Origin: Plectosphaerella cucumerina
Lineage: Eukaryota > Ascomycota > Sordariomycetes > Glomerellales > Plectosphaerellaceae
Assembly: GCA_020746995.1 (NCBI GenBank)
Contig: JAGPXD010000004.1
Coordinates: 3,596,001 to 3,660,000 of the forward strand
Length of the DNA: 64,000 bases
Direction of reading: 5' to 3'
This document shows, in pieces, positions 42,867-56,290 of the stretch. The notes below the pieces were generated by a model. It saw only the letters and a list, made by a program, of their open reading frames with translations, did not search any database and was not told the DNA's origin. Positions within the stretch are counted from its first letter, which is position 1; the number at the start of each line of letters is the position of its first letter. Made by a program: the position numbers and the translations under genes.

Positions 42867-44681
42867 CTATCTGGTTTGAAGGCTGCGCCGGTCGTTCAGC
42901 TCGATATCCGAGTCATGGTGCTTCATCAAGCGCTCCTTGGCTACCGCCACGGCGGCTTGAATTGGGGTGGGGTTCTTCTCAAAGGTGAAGAAGGACGCCA
43001 GCAGGGCGAACGCCGCAACGTACACCATGACCTTCAGTTGCTCCGGGTAGGCCATGGCGTAGACGTCGCGAACCATTTCATAGTCGCTGGTGTCCCAGTT
43101 AAGAGCGGACGAAGGCGAGCGATGCAGCTGGTCGAACTGCTCTGGCGTAAGGTCGTTGTGCAGGAGCGAGTTGAAATGCGAGTTGAAGATGACGGTACAC
43201 GTCGCGATGCCGATGCAGCCGCCAAAGACCCTGACTTGCGCCATGGCTCCGTTGGCCACGGCAAGGTCGTTCTCGGCCGCAGAGTTGACCGCTGCCAGGA
43301 TGGTGGCCGAACTGAAGACGAGACCTGCTCCGAGACCGAAGATGGTTTGGAAGCCATAGCTGGAACGGATATCGGTTTCTGTCCCCTGCAGGGTAGACAT
43401 GAGGCCAAGGCCGATGATCTGGAATGATGTGGCCGTCATGAGGATGTAGGACGTGTAGTTCCGTTTGTTGCAAATGGCCCCAGACAGGAAGGACCCAAGA
43501 GCGCAGGCACCAAGCATCGGAAGGAGGTGGACTCCGGCCGTCAGTGGCTGGTTGCGGTAGACGATCTGGAATCGCTCCGGAATGATGACGGTGAGCGGCA
43601 CAAAGGGAAAGCCCGTGAGAAGCGTGACGGCAAGGCCGGACATGTAGACACGGTTCGTGGCCAGACGCACTGGGAAGATGGGCGCAATATGTGGGAAGCG
43701 TTGGCGAGCCAAGAGATACTCCCAGCCGATGAAAATGACCCAGCTCAGCGCAGCAATCGAGAGGGCAGCGACAATCTCCGGATCTCCCCAAGCAGCGGCT
43801 TCAGAACCTCCTTGTTGGATGCCGTACACGAGAAATCCGGATCCGCAGAGAAGCGAGAAGCCACCGACAAAGTCGATGCTGTTGAAGGCAGACCGCGAAA
43901 AGATGTGCGCTGCCTGCGGCTCGGTTGGCCAGCAGACAACCAGAGCACCGAGGACAGCCAGACCAAAGGGAACGTTGATGTTGAAGATCCAGCGCCAGCT
44001 GATCCTCTCCGTGATGAGGCCGCCCAGCAACGGGCCGCAGATGAAGGCGAATGCCAAGGTGCCTCCCATCATGGCGCCGACGACACTGGGACGATGGCCA
44101 GGTCCAACCTCGACAATACTGACCTGGGCGAGGCTGTACAGGCCAGAGCCGCCAAGACCCTGGAAGGCGCGGCAGATGATGAGGGCCGGCATGCTCGTCG
44201 CGGCTCCGCAGCCCATGGAGAAGGCGATGAAGATGATCCAAGAGAAGAGCAGCAGGTTCCGACGGCCGTAGATGTCGCTGAGTTGCGAGATGCCGGTGGC
44301 GAAAGCCATGTACGTGAGGAGATAGGAAAGAATCACCCAGGGTGCGTGGGTGTGGTTACCGAGCTCATCTGAAATGGTGATGAGCGGGATCGATACGATG
44401 CATGTGTCCACGATGGAGAAGAGGAAGCCGAGCATGAGGCTTTGGGCTGTCAGCCATGCGGTCTACATTTGGACAATGGGGGCATACCATGTGACGAGAA
44501 CGACCTGCCGAGCTCGGCTGAGATGGCCTCCGATGAAGTTGCCCTTGGAGTCCTCCTTGTTGATGTCATCGTCTTGCAAGTCGACGTTGCTGAGTATAGC
44601 CATGTCGCCGAGAGAGTGGTTGGGGTATGGAAGTTGGCCAGCCGACAAGCGGCGGCGAGAGGTGCCTTCCGGCGCGTCCAT
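42867..44681 (-). CDS. MFS efflux transporter, DHA2 (14-TM drug:H+ antiporter) type
   Basis: Two exons (44681-44488 and 44439-42867) flank a 48-bp intron with a GTATGC donor, CTGAC branch point and AAAG acceptor. A CAG one base after the branch point is too close to be used. The protein has 588 residues. After a 60-residue soluble N-terminus comes TM1 (LMLGFLFSIVDTCIVSIPLI). Motif A is ISQLSDIYGRRNLLLF. The antiporter motif C with the DHA2 signature is GPLLGGLITERISWRWIFNI then NVPFG. About 14 hydrophobic helices follow, ending FALLASFFTFEKNPTPIQ. The family exports toxic or secondary metabolites by proton exchange at the plasma membrane. It lies 4.1 kb from the start of the PKS gene, transcribed away from it, so it could be the cluster pump. 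An in-frame upstream ATG at 44801 exists but gives an unlikely N-terminus. Confidence 0.9.
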
Positions 44682-47600
44682 AGGGAGAGGCGACGTAAGT
44701 TTTGAGTGAAGAGTATGAGCGAAAGTGACCGTGGCCGGAGCAAAGAAAGCGACGCGCAGAGGCGGGTGTTGAGACCAAGAGAGCGTGTGAGGGTTCAGCA
44801 ACGTGGATTTGCTTCCGGCGCGAAGTTGAAGATGAGGTGAGAATCAAGAGAGCCAGTGAATTGTTGTTCTCGAGGTGTTTGCGACGGGATCGGGAAGGAA
44901 CAGGTTTGTTTCCAACGGCAGGCAGGAGCCCAGTACGTAGACAGTGGCTACTTCCCAGCTCAAAGTTGATAGAGCAGATCGAAGCTGCTATGTCATCTTG
45001 CTGAAGATGAGCAGCAGTGAAGACAGCGATGAGAGTTGGCAGGCACAGTCTTTGAAAGCATCCGCCTCGGGGTCGCCGCCGTGTGACTCGGAAGGCAGAG
45101 CCGGCTTAAGAAGGAAACACCGGGTTCTACAGAGTCCAGGCCAGGTCGGAGAACCGAGGCAGGGAAGAGGAGGAGATGGAAAGTCAAGCGGGAGCCACCT
45201 CAACGGAGGGGGCACAAACACCGAAGCGAACAGCCAGAGAACAACGGTCAAATGAACTGTTTCATCCGGATCCTCGACAAACTCGGGGGCAGAAAAAGCT
45301 CTTTCAACGTTGTTAATTTCCTCAAGACAGAGACTTTCCGGCTCGCGAGCGAGGCGACGGGAGGCTAGCAAGCCTCAGGAGCAGACATGATTCACCACGG
45401 ATCGCAGCAGGCGAGGAAAGGAGAAGAATGCTTCATCGACAGAGCGGAACAAGAGAGCGGGGGGGAGGGGGAGACTGCATGTTTCCAGCGCGCCGAGACA
45501 TGATGCTGGATGGGGGCCTCGGAGCCGAAAAGGCAGCGAGGCAGATGATCTGCTATGGTCGTACACGGCAGAGGGACGGAGAGGGGAGCCGTCGGTCGTG
45601 CGAGGCGAGGCCAGAGTGTGTCAGCTGTCAGCTGGGGCCTTGGAGGGAAGAAGGTTCTGCAAGGGGACAGACAGGATCTGTATTTCGTCACTCAAGGAGA
45701 AGGGGACAGGGTCCTGGCCTGGTCTGGAAGGCCAAGAGGATATCTCTGCGGTTTTCTTCTCCCATGACCACGGCGTGCGCCCCGATCTGCGGGTCGATAT
45801 GCCACGATGAACGACCTCCAACCGGCCGCGGGAAGCTGTTGAAGCCCCAGCATTGGTCGAGGTGGTGATGGGCGCACGGATGGAAGAGGGGCGGACGACC
45901 TGGGGGGGGAGTGTCTCAACTGGCCTCGCCGATCGATGCAAGACATGTTGAAGCCGTAAAGAAGCCAGTCAAACAAAAGGCCCTGGCTGGCCCGGCAAGC
46001 TTTATTGGCGGCGCCGTTGGACAGATGGGCCACCCGTGTCGGCGAAGAGGGGCACCGGGACGCCCTGGCCTGGCCGTCTGATGCAGCGTGCCGTCCTGTG
46101 CTGCCTCCTGCGCGACGCCGACCTCCCCCTAATAGCATCAGTGACGGCACCGGGGGAACACGGCATGGGCCACGGTGGGCCGTGCTGGACCGTCTGTACG
46201 CCCCCTGGGACAGCCTGACGGCATGTCGTGCTGAGCCCTCCTCGTGGACATGTTGCCACCGTGGTCAGGCAGCGGTTCATGAGGGGAGACGGACTGTCCA
46301 AGGCAGGGCCACACCTCCCAGTGCCGCGCCCCCGGACCCCGGAGCACGAAGCGCTGCCTTGTTCGAGCATCTGTGTTGTGACAGCATCTTGGCGCCAGTG
46401 GAATCAGTCGCCTGGCCCTCCTTCTGGTGATGATGGCCTGCTGAGGCCACAACGGCGAGACAGAATCGCTGCAAGGCGACAGCTGAGATGGTGGGTTCCA
46501 CAGATCGTGCGGTTCCTGCGTCCGTCCCATCAATCAGATGCCAGGAGGCCGAGAACCTCCACGAGTCGGCGGCGACCGCGGGCTGCTTGTGGTACCGTCA
46601 TTTTGGAGCTGGAAACCTGCCATGCATGCGCGGCTGCCTCGACATACGAACTGAAGGGGGCGGGAAACCGCTGGCATGTCTCAGTGAGATTGTAACGAGC
46701 AGATGCGATCGACCTATGGGTGAAGGGGCAGAGTGGCATTTGCTGGTGAGGTGGTTTCGCAGGAGGCCAAGTCAGGAAATGAGCCTCGTCCACTGACAGC
46801 GCTGTTGTTTGATCGTCCGAGTCGCTTACATAATCACACACCGGACTGGCCTCGACGACCAACTTCACCCAACGTTTGCCTCCCCTCCCAAGACGATGCG
46901 ATGCAAGCACCTCTCGCCGCAACCATTCCGCCAGTCAAGTCTGGCTGGTAAATGACGAACCTGGAGAAGATCAGAAATCTGACTGGCTGCTCCTTTGGCC
47001 CCCCGCAACAAAGACCGAGACAAGGACACGTCCAGCAATGCATTGCACCTCCCATCAAAGACGCCCGGCCGGATTGCTGGCAGGTCATACAATGCCTTCT
47101 GTGCATCCTCGGGAGCCCGGCTATGCTGTTCTTTCTGCATGTCTTGGCCGCCCGCAGCATCGGACTATGCCTCGGCCGACATGGCAGCTTCACGACCGTG
47201 CTGGAAGCCCACGGGCCGACCAACCCGTAACTGACAGGACAACAGAAGAGAGATCCACGTAGCTTCTGCCATCTCCCTTCACCAACCGTACGATGACGAA
47301 AATTGGACCGAAAGATTCAGGCAAACGGATGATCTGCCACGTCAGGCCCTGCCCCAAAGACGCCCGGCAACCGGCGAACTGTCAATCCTCCGCTCGCCGC
47401 CGGGTATCTGCAGCATCTGATCTGTGGCTACTGCCGGACAAACCTGCTGGGTATTCACCGCCGGCGTATTACATGCGCCCTCCTCCTTCCCCGAAGAAGG
47501 ACAGAAGGGACCCCATCACCAAGGACCGCCGAGCCAGTCCCCCGTCCGTCGGGAAAACCTTGTGTGCTCATCTTGACCGTCCAATGTCAGTTCGTCCTGG

Positions 47601-48778
47601 CTCAACCCGGCCCCCCTCCGTCCCACGGCCTAGACGGGTGGAATATAGGCCGCGTGTGGCCCGAGCAGCTGGTTTGGGTCGGACTCGACTGACCGCAGCT
47701 TCGGCCCCCTTGGAAAGTCATGCAGGCCTCTGCTGCCGCCAGACAGGCTTGTCATGCGCCGGCAGGAGATTCCGCGGGTCCCGGGAGGTCGTCACCCGGG
47801 AAAGGGGCCTGGGCTAGTTGATCTATACGCGCTTTCGGTGTATGCGTGACAAAGGTGATGTGGCTAGGCATCGGGGGGCCATGGCTCCCACCGCCTTGAG
47901 TTGCCGGCGTCTGTCGGGAAGCTTCGTTTGGTGCCTGCTGCGACCAAGGAAGGGGGCCTCCAGGTGATCTCATACGGATGCTTCAGATTGATCGATGCCA
48001 CGGAGGTTGAATTTTGAGGCATTGCACACGTCACGGGAGGTCACCAGAGACATGCAAGAGTTCAACGCCAATATCAAGAAAGCTTCCAGTATTATCGCCA
48101 AAGTTTCCCTGCAGAGGCTGACTTTCTCATACGCCACATGGTATTGATGAGCAGGGAGTTGAGCGGCTCTTTCACTAATCGGAACCTCGATACAATCGCC
48201 CCTGTTTGCCGCCGGGCCTCGGTCTTGCTGCAGCAGCGTTCAAAGGCACGTGTGCTGGCTCCCTTTGGGTTGATGTTACTTCTTCACTCCTTTGTCTCAT
48301 TCTCCTAGATTGTCCGTGGCAGCTCCAGTCGTTCAGGGAATGTCCTCGAGCTCCGCCGCGCGGGTGCTGAGAACTCAAACGAACATCATCCCCGGCGGCG
48401 GCCAAATGTATATCGCGTTGCAGCCGCTCAAAATTTCAGAGCCCCTTTCCGGTTTCGCATCAACACGCGGAAACTCGAGCATTGTTTACCTTTAACGTCC
48501 GGCAGTTTCCTCAGACCCGCTCAGCTATTCACTCTTGAACCGGCGTTCAACTCGTCCCGCCCCTTGCCATCTCAACATTCACTCGCTCTGCTTGTCACTG
48601 CTTTCTTTCTACTACCCTACCCACTGCCCACTCCTTGCTCTACTTACCACTCTCATCCTTCTCTAACTTGTACAAAGATCATCTGAGCTGCAGTCATCCA
48701 CCCTCAGCGCACTGATTCAACGGACAGACGTGTCTAAGACCTAGCCAATCGGGCTCCAACCCATGAGCTGGTCTTAAG
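44682..48778. other. Intergenic between efflux pump and PKS
   Basis: 4.1 kb hold the divergent promoters of the transporter and PKS genes. I looked for a cluster transcription factor (Zn2Cys6 or bZIP) and tailoring enzymes and saw none. The 170 bp before the PKS start (about 48500-48680) are rich in C and T, as in fungal leaders. Open frames in the rest are short, Arg/Pro-rich and overlapping. Confidence 0.55.
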
Positions 48779-51700
48779 ATGGAGGACATCGCCATCATCG
48801 GCATGAGCTGCCGCTTCCCGGGCGCTGCCAGCTCCATCGATGGCTTTTGGCGCATGATGGAGGAAGGCCAGTCCGCCTGGTCCGAGTTCCCGCCCGACCG
48901 TCTCAACATCGACGGCTTCTATCACCCTGACGGTCACCGGCAGGGCAGCGTGAGTACAGCCAGAACCCTCAAGTCCTCAACAGGTCTGACATCCAACTCC
49001 TCAGATCCACTTCAAAGGCGCACACTTCCTGCGAAACAACCTTGCGTCTTTTGATGCATCTGTAAGACATGGCTCTCCCCGATGGTTGATCCGAGCTGAT
49101 ACCTGTCTAGTTCTTTTCCATGGCTGAAGAGGAGCTCAAAGCCTTGGACCCCCAACAGCGGTTGTTGCTTGAAACTTCGTTTGAGGCAATCGAAAGTGGT
49201 ATGATACAAGAATCTCTTGCGTTTTGAATTGGCACGGCATAGCTAAGACGTCCCAGCTGGCTTGCGGATCGAAGATCTGAAAGGCTCCGATACATCAGTC
49301 TACGTCGGAGCATTCGTTCGCGGTATGTTCTCAACATGTTTCCCCACTCCGAAAGCACTGTAGCTGATGGATTCTAGATTATGAGCAGGTTTCCCTCCGC
49401 GACATGGACTTCCAGCCTCGATACGCTGCCACCGGATCCGGCACCGCCATCATGTCGAACCGCATCTCCTATTTCTACGACCTTCGCGGCCCGAGCATGA
49501 CTGTGGATACAGGCTGCAGCGGCAGCATGGTGGCCCTACATCAAGCCTGCCAGAGCATTTTTGCAGGTAACAGCACTCTGGCCATCGCTGGAGGAGCCGG
49601 TCTTGTCTTGACTCCTAACACCATGATGCCAATGACCGCCCTGAACTTTCTCAGCCCCGATGGCAAGTCATACACTTTCGATGCCCGAGCCAACGGATAC
49701 GGCCGAGGTGAAGGTGTTGGCCTTGTCATTCTCAAGAGACTCTCTGACGCATTGAGGGACAACGATCCCATTCGTGCCGTCATTCGAAGCAGCCACCTCA
49801 GTCAAGATGGCAGAACTGCTGGTACGATCTTATCCTCACATGAATCATACAGTCATCTGACTTCTCCAGGCATCACTCTCCCCAACCCCGAGGCTCAAAG
49901 GTTCAATATTCAACGGGCGTATGAACAAGCCAACCTCCCCTTCGATCAGACCGCCTACGTGGAGTGCCACGGCACAGGCACGCAGGCTGGAGATACCGCA
50001 GAACTAAAGGCCATTGCCCAGACCCTTGCCCTGGACAGATCTCCGGACATGCCGCTCATCGTGGGCTCGGTAAAGCCAAACATCGGTCACTTGGAGGGGG
50101 CGGCTGGTATCGCGGGTGTGATCAAGGCTGCCCTCGTGGTCGAGAACGCCAGCATCCCTCCCAACATCAACTTTAAGGAGGGCAACCCAAGCATCAAGTT
50201 CAATGAATGGAAGCTCAAGGTAAGATGAGCAGGGTTCTTTCGGACTATTATGAAAATGCTGACACGAGCTTATCAGGTGCCAATAGAGCCGACCCCCTGG
50301 CCCATCCCCGGCATTCGACGTGCCAGTGTCAACTGCTTCGGCTTCGGAGGTACCAACGCCCACGCCATCCTGGATGAAGGCCAGCACTACATCAACACAC
50401 ATCGTCAAAAGCTGTTGGAAGCCTCGACAACCCCTCTTCAGCCTGCCTCGAACGGACCCAAACGTCAACTGTTCCTGCTGTCAGCGCCCAACAAGGCATC
50501 CGCCGAGCGGGTCACCAAGGCGCTCGCAGACCATGTGGCTGCCCTGCCCTCAGAGCTGTCCGAAATGCATTTGGACGACATTGCCTACACTCTTGGCTGT
50601 CGACGATCCAACTTCAAGTGGAAAGGCTTCGTCACTGCCACAAATCGCACCGAGTTGCTGCAAGCACTTTCGGACTTCCATCCGGATGACTTCGTGCCGT
50701 CGGAACCCATCCCCAACTTCAAGATCGCCTTCACATTTTGCGGCCAGGGCGCTCAGAGACCCGAAATGGGACGGGATCTAATGAATTTTTCCGTCTTTCG
50801 AAAGAGTTTGCAGCATGCTGCCGAATATCTCAAGGACGAGCTGCACTGTTCCTACGATCTCATCGAAGAGATGATGAAGCCAGCCGGGACTTCGATCATC
50901 AACGAGCCAAATGTCAGCCAACCGGCTACCACTGCCCTGCAGGTCGCGTTGGTTGATCTACTGGCTTCTTTCGGCGTTCGATCCACCGCCGTCGTTGGTC
51001 ATTCTTCAGGAGAGATTGCCGCGGCGTATGCTTGCTCTCTGATCTCTCGCGAAACCGCTTGGGCTGTTTCTTACCACCGAGGAGAGTGCGCACAACGCCT
51101 GAAACAACGCTCAAGGATCAGAGGTTCCATGTGCTTCGTCGCCATGTCCGAGAAAGAAGCCCTCGATCTTCTTGGCAAGTATGCCGGAAAGGTCGATGTG
51201 GCCGTGGCTTGCATCAACAGCTCCAAGTCGGTCACCTTGTCTGGAAACGCAAGAGACATGAGCACCGTGGTCAGGGATATACGGAATCGCAACATATTCT
51301 GTCGCGAAGTGGCCACCGGGCTCGCCTATCACACGAAGCACATGCTGAAGATCAAGAAAGAGTACCTCGAAGCCATCAGCCGCATCTCTCACACCCCCAA
51401 AGCCTTGACTTGCAAGATGTACTCGACCCTGACAGGCAAGAGAATGCGCGTTGTCGAGCATGCCCCGCAGTACTGGGCAGACAACTTGATATCCCCAGTG
51501 CGGTTTGCAGATGCACTGACGGCCATGCTTGAGGAGGATCGCCCCGACATGGTGGTCGAATTGAGTCCCCATGGCACACTCAAAGCCCCGACTCTGGACA
51601 CAATCAGCACTGCAGCGTTTCCTGGTCCGGTGTACTACGCGGCTGCGCTGTCAAAGACTGGTGATGAAGGGGCTGCTTTCCTGGCGGCTCTCGGAGACAT

Positions 51701-54700
51701 GTGGGCTCATGGCTGCGAGATCGAAATGTCACGGATAGTTTCGAGGTAAGTTGAGATCTTCATCCGAGCTTCTTTCAAGAGAAACTGACCTGGCTGCTAG
51801 GAACGACACGACCTTTGGTCTTAACACCCTTCACAACTTGCCGTCGTACCCATGGGATCACAGCAAGACCTTTTGGCACGAGTCTACGGTGACCAGGGAC
51901 TATCGCATGCGCAAACATGGTCGGAAGGACCTGATCGGTGCGCCCTGCGTAGACGCGTCAACCCAAGAGCCACGATGGAGGGGCTTCCTTCGCATCAGCG
52001 AGAACCCCTGGCTCAAGGACCATCAGATCCAGCAGACCATCATCTACCCCGCCGCAGGAATGATATCGACTGTTATTGAGGGGGCACGTCAGCATATTCC
52101 GGACGGGCTCGACGTTTCCGGCTTCGAGGTCAACGGAATGGAGATCATGAAGCCCATGGTGATCCCAGAGACTGACTTTGGCCTGGAGACGATGGTCAAC
52201 ATGAAGCGTACGAGCCCAGATGACTCAAAGACTGGTGTCTCGTTCGATTGGTCTATCTACGGCCGAGTCTTCGACGGCTCATGGATTCATCATGCCCAAG
52301 GCACCGTCTACGCCGTCGTGACTGCCAGTCTCGCTGCCTCTCCCGCTGAGGTTGCTACAGCGTACAAGAAAGCAGTCAACCAGTACGCCTCGCGCATCGA
52401 CACTGAGCATTACTACGACTCCCTTGATCTCATCGGAATGAACTACGGCCCCTCTTTTCGCAACATCACGTTCCTGGTCAAAGGTGATGGTGTCTCCGTG
52501 GGCCAGCTTCAAATCGCTGACACGAAGGCCACGATGCCGGCTCAGTATGAGTTTGATCATATCATTCACCCGACAACGCTGGATTCGGCTTTCCAGCTGC
52601 TCTTTGCTCTCGATGACAGGCCCATGGTCCCGACGTTCATCGACAGCGTGTACGTCTCTGCAAAGATGCCGCTCACCGCGGGCCACAAACTCGTCGGTTG
52701 TGCCAAGGCGAAGAAAGAAGGTCTCAGGGGTGCAGAAGCCAGCATTGCCCTCATGGGAGGAGGCTCGTGGAGCAATTCCCCAGTGGTGGTCAAGGGACTC
52801 CATCTCACGGCCCTGTCTACGCCAAACTTCCTCCCAAACCACCGCAACCTCTGCTCCGAGATTCAGTGGAAGGAGGACTACACCATGTCGCCCACGGGCA
52901 GCTTCGAGAAGCTGTTGGAGCTCATGACGCACAAGTACCCCCAAATATCTATTCTGCAGGTCGGCGGCAGCTTTTTCGTTGCACGGCGCATCCTCAAACT
53001 CCTCGAATCGCCTCGCGGCCACTCGATGCGCGTCGGGCGGTACACCTTCAGCAACATGTTCGCCAGTTCCCTTCGCTATGCGAAGAAGTTCCTGGATCCG
53101 CTTCAGCTGGGCCATGTCGTCGAAACTCGCGCCCTTAAATCGCCGTCAGAGACGCCAAAGTACCACCTCATCATCCACCTGTCCGATTTCACGTGTGCAG
53201 CCTCGGTGGAAAAGTACCTGCTCCCTGACGGAGTCTTGCTGAGGAGAGAGGAGGTGAACCGGGGGACGGACTACGAGTCCGACAGCGCCTGCTCTGTTGA
53301 CGAGGCAGCTCACAGGGTGACGTACCGCTTGCACAATCAGCCGGAATCCGTTCCCATGACTGCAACCCCCGTGTTCGAGAAGCTTCGTCGGGACTCCCGT
53401 CGGCAGAGCGTCATGATTCTACTTCCTGATAGGGCTGCAGCGGCCCTTTTGCAGCTCAGGGATAACCTCCTCGCCCAGCTGACCGCCATATACATTGGGG
53501 CTGGCGACTGCAAGATGCAAGATGTGGTCAGCGGCAGCGTCAGCCTGACTGACCGTGTCGTCATTTCACTGTTCGACCTTGCCGACAGCCCGTTCTTCTG
53601 GGAGTGTCGAGAGGAGGACTTCAACTTCTTCAAAAGCCTGAGGGAGGTCGCGAAAAGCATTCTCTGGGTCACTCAAGGTGCTGGTGGAGCGACCAAGAAG
53701 CCGCAGAGCGCCATCATCACAGGCTTGGCTCGTACTCTCGCTTCAGAGGATCCTGAGAAGACAATGGTGACCTTGTCCCTGGGCTGCGATACTCCTCTAT
53801 CTGCCGGCACGACTAGCAAGGTCATCCTGAAAGTCCTGAAACGATCGATGCTCCTGGAGGTCGAACGACAGCCTCGAGAGCTGGAGTACATGGAGTCGGG
53901 CAACCGCCTGCTCATCCCGAGACTCGTGCTCTCCCAGCCTCTCAACGACATCTTGGAAGAGGACCACTGTCAACTTGTACAGACCAGGCAGTCGTTCCAG
54001 AAAGGTGCGAGGAAGGTGTGGCTGCCAAAGCCATCCGGTGAGAATTCCGAACCGTTCAAGGAGGCGTTCTTCGTACGACAAGAGTTTCCTGCGCCGCTTG
54101 GTCCACAAGAGGTCGCGATCAACTTCAAGGGTGCCGCCCTCCACCAGAGCGATCTACAGATTTTCATGGGCCAGTCCAGGAACGAGGACATCGGCGTCGA
54201 TGTCCACGGAATTGTGACTGCGCTGGGCTCTGGTGTCACCGACTTGCGTGTCGGCGACTGGGTGGTGGGTATGGTGAAGGGGGGTGCCTTCAGCAACCGG
54301 CTTCGGCTGGAGCGCCGCTTTGCCATACGCCTCACCGGCAGTCTTCTGACCTGCATTCCCAGCATATGGGTTTCCGTATTCTACGCCATGGCTCGCTGCC
54401 CGATCACACCACAGATGCGTGTCCTTGTACATCGCGGCGCCACGGCGACGGGTCAGGTTGCGATCCAGGTGGCCAGACTAATGGGGGCCAAGGTGTACAC
54501 GACGATATGCAACGATGGCAAGGGGGAGATGTGCCAGAAGGGCGTCTTGATGAACAGTTTTCAGTTCACTGAGGACACGATCGAGGATTGCTCCAAACCT
54601 GGCTGGGATGCGAGACTGCTGCAGAAGACAGGGGGCAAGATGATGGACATTGTCCTCATCCTGGGGGAGATCCCTATCAACAGCAATGTGGTGAAGAAGA

Positions 54701-56290
54701 GTAAGTTATCTAACGAAAATTGAGTAATTCCATGCTGACAATATGTAGCTGGCACCGTTGTGCATATTGAAAACTCCTCCAGCGGACAGAAGGGCTCATC
54801 AGGCGGATCGGACTGCTCAACTCTCCGGGTCAACTTCACCGAGCTATTCTCAGGAGAGCCCGACATTGTCGAAGCGGTCTTCAAGCAAGTCGGCGAGTTC
54901 ATCCAGCAGCTCTCGGACCAGATCCGAATGACACAGACTCCGAATCTGCACTTCGTTACACGCCTGTCCTCCGCCCTGGAGTCAGTCAGGGACAAGCCCG
55001 ACTTGGGTCTGACCTTGGTCATCGCCGACGAGAGGAGCACTGTTCAAGTGACTGCAAAGCCCGATGTCAAGAAATTGAGCTCGTGCATCAACGGCGGCAC
55101 ATATGTCATCGCCGGCGGTCTCGGAGGCCTGGGTCGCGCCATCGCCCTGCACCTGGTCAATAACGGGGCGAAGAACTTGTTGTTCCTGGGCCGGTCAGCT
55201 AACCTCTCGACCGAGGGTCGCGAGCTCATGCAGTGCCTTGCTTCTCATAGTGTGTATGCCAGGCATCTCGCGGTGGACATTTGCGATGCAGTGGCTCTAC
55301 GGAACGCAATGAACCACTTCACGCCGAAGATGCCACCGATTTCCGGTGTCATCCAGGGTGCAGCCGTCCTCAGGGTAAGTTCATCCCTAATTCACTTCCC
55401 TTCGATGAATCTGACCAAGGCAGGACAAACTCTTCGAGACGATGACCTACGATGACTGGAAAACGGCAGTGCTGCCCAAGACGCAGGGCACGATGAATCT
55501 AGTGAACGTCTTCGACGACCCGGTGCGGAAGCCGTGGTTCGTCTTCCTCTCGAGCTCTTCGGGCGTCATCGGAAACCGCGGACAAGCCAATTATGCCGCG
55601 GGGAACACCTTCATGGACGCCCTCGCCGGTAGCGGCCTGATTCACGGGCATGCCGTCTCCCTTGACGTCGGCCCCGTCGAGGAGGTGGGCATGGTGGCCG
55701 CAGACGCTGCGATGATGAGGAAGCTGCGCGACACAGGCTTCCTCGGCATCCGTCGCCTCGACTTCCTCCGGGTCATCGAGCGGGCCATCGCTGGCGATAT
55801 TGGCCCCGATGAGAAGATACCCTCTCAGGTCGTTCTTGGCGTAGGTACCGGCGGCCTGATGCTACAGAACCAGCCCAAGGACCCTTTCTGGGCCGACAAA
55901 GCTCTCTACTCGCACCTCGGCTGCGTCGACATGCCGGCGCCGGACCTCGCCTCCATCGAAGGCCATGGCGCCCGCAGGGCCGCTGACGCAGCTATTCCAA
56001 GGGACAACGTCGGCCGGGCCACAGAGGTCATTGGCGAGGCATTGAAACGGGAACTCGGTCTGCGGCTGGCGACGGTCGGGTCGCAAGATATTGACCTGGA
56101 CAGGAGCATCGCGTCGTACGGCGTCGACTCGCTGCTGGCGGTGCAGATCAGGAATTGGGCGGCCAAGAAGGTCGGGGTGAATCTTTCGGTGTTTGTTATC
56201 CTGGCCGAAGAGCCGATGAGGGAGCTGTGTCGGAGCATGGCGGAGCAGGTGTGTGGAGGGGAGGGGGAGGCCGGCAAGGGGCAGACGTGA
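48779..56290 (+). CDS. Highly reducing type I polyketide synthase (KS-AT-DH-psiMT-ER-KR-ACP)
   Basis: Ten exons (48779-48949, 49005-49061, 49111-49198, 49257-49322, 49378-49821, 49870-50219, 50277-51745, 51801-54700, 54749-55374, 55424-56290) give 2345 residues with introns of 48-58 bp. KS (1-430): TVDTGCSGSMVALH with Cys near 174, VECHGTGTQAGD, GSVKPNIGHLEGAAG. AT: FTFCGQGAQRPEMG and GHSSGEIAAAYA near 632. DH: WLKDHQIQQTIIYPAAG near 955 and TLDSAFQLLF near 1141. A shortened methyltransferase-like region (ISILQVGGSFFVARRIL, about 1260) lacks the GxGTG motif. ER about 1618-1850, with a weak nucleotide motif HRGATATGQVAIQVAR. KR: YVIAGGLGGLGRAIA near 1965 and SSSSGVIGNRGQANYAAGN. ACP: YGVDSLLAVQIRNW, Ser near 2293. 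It builds a reduced polyketide chain from malonyl-CoA in the cytosol. No release domain is attached. Confidence 0.95.

Noticed and set aside
44440..44497. Alternative splice models for the transporter using TAG or the first CAG as acceptor
   Set aside because: They give a frame mismatch or an intron of 42 bp or less. The model with CTGAC branch point and AAAG acceptor restores the frame with a 48-bp intron.
45000..48000. Open frames between the transporter and the PKS as possible tailoring genes or a transcription factor
   Set aside because: None contains a Zn2Cys6, bZIP, P450, SDR or methyltransferase motif, and frames are short and overlapping.
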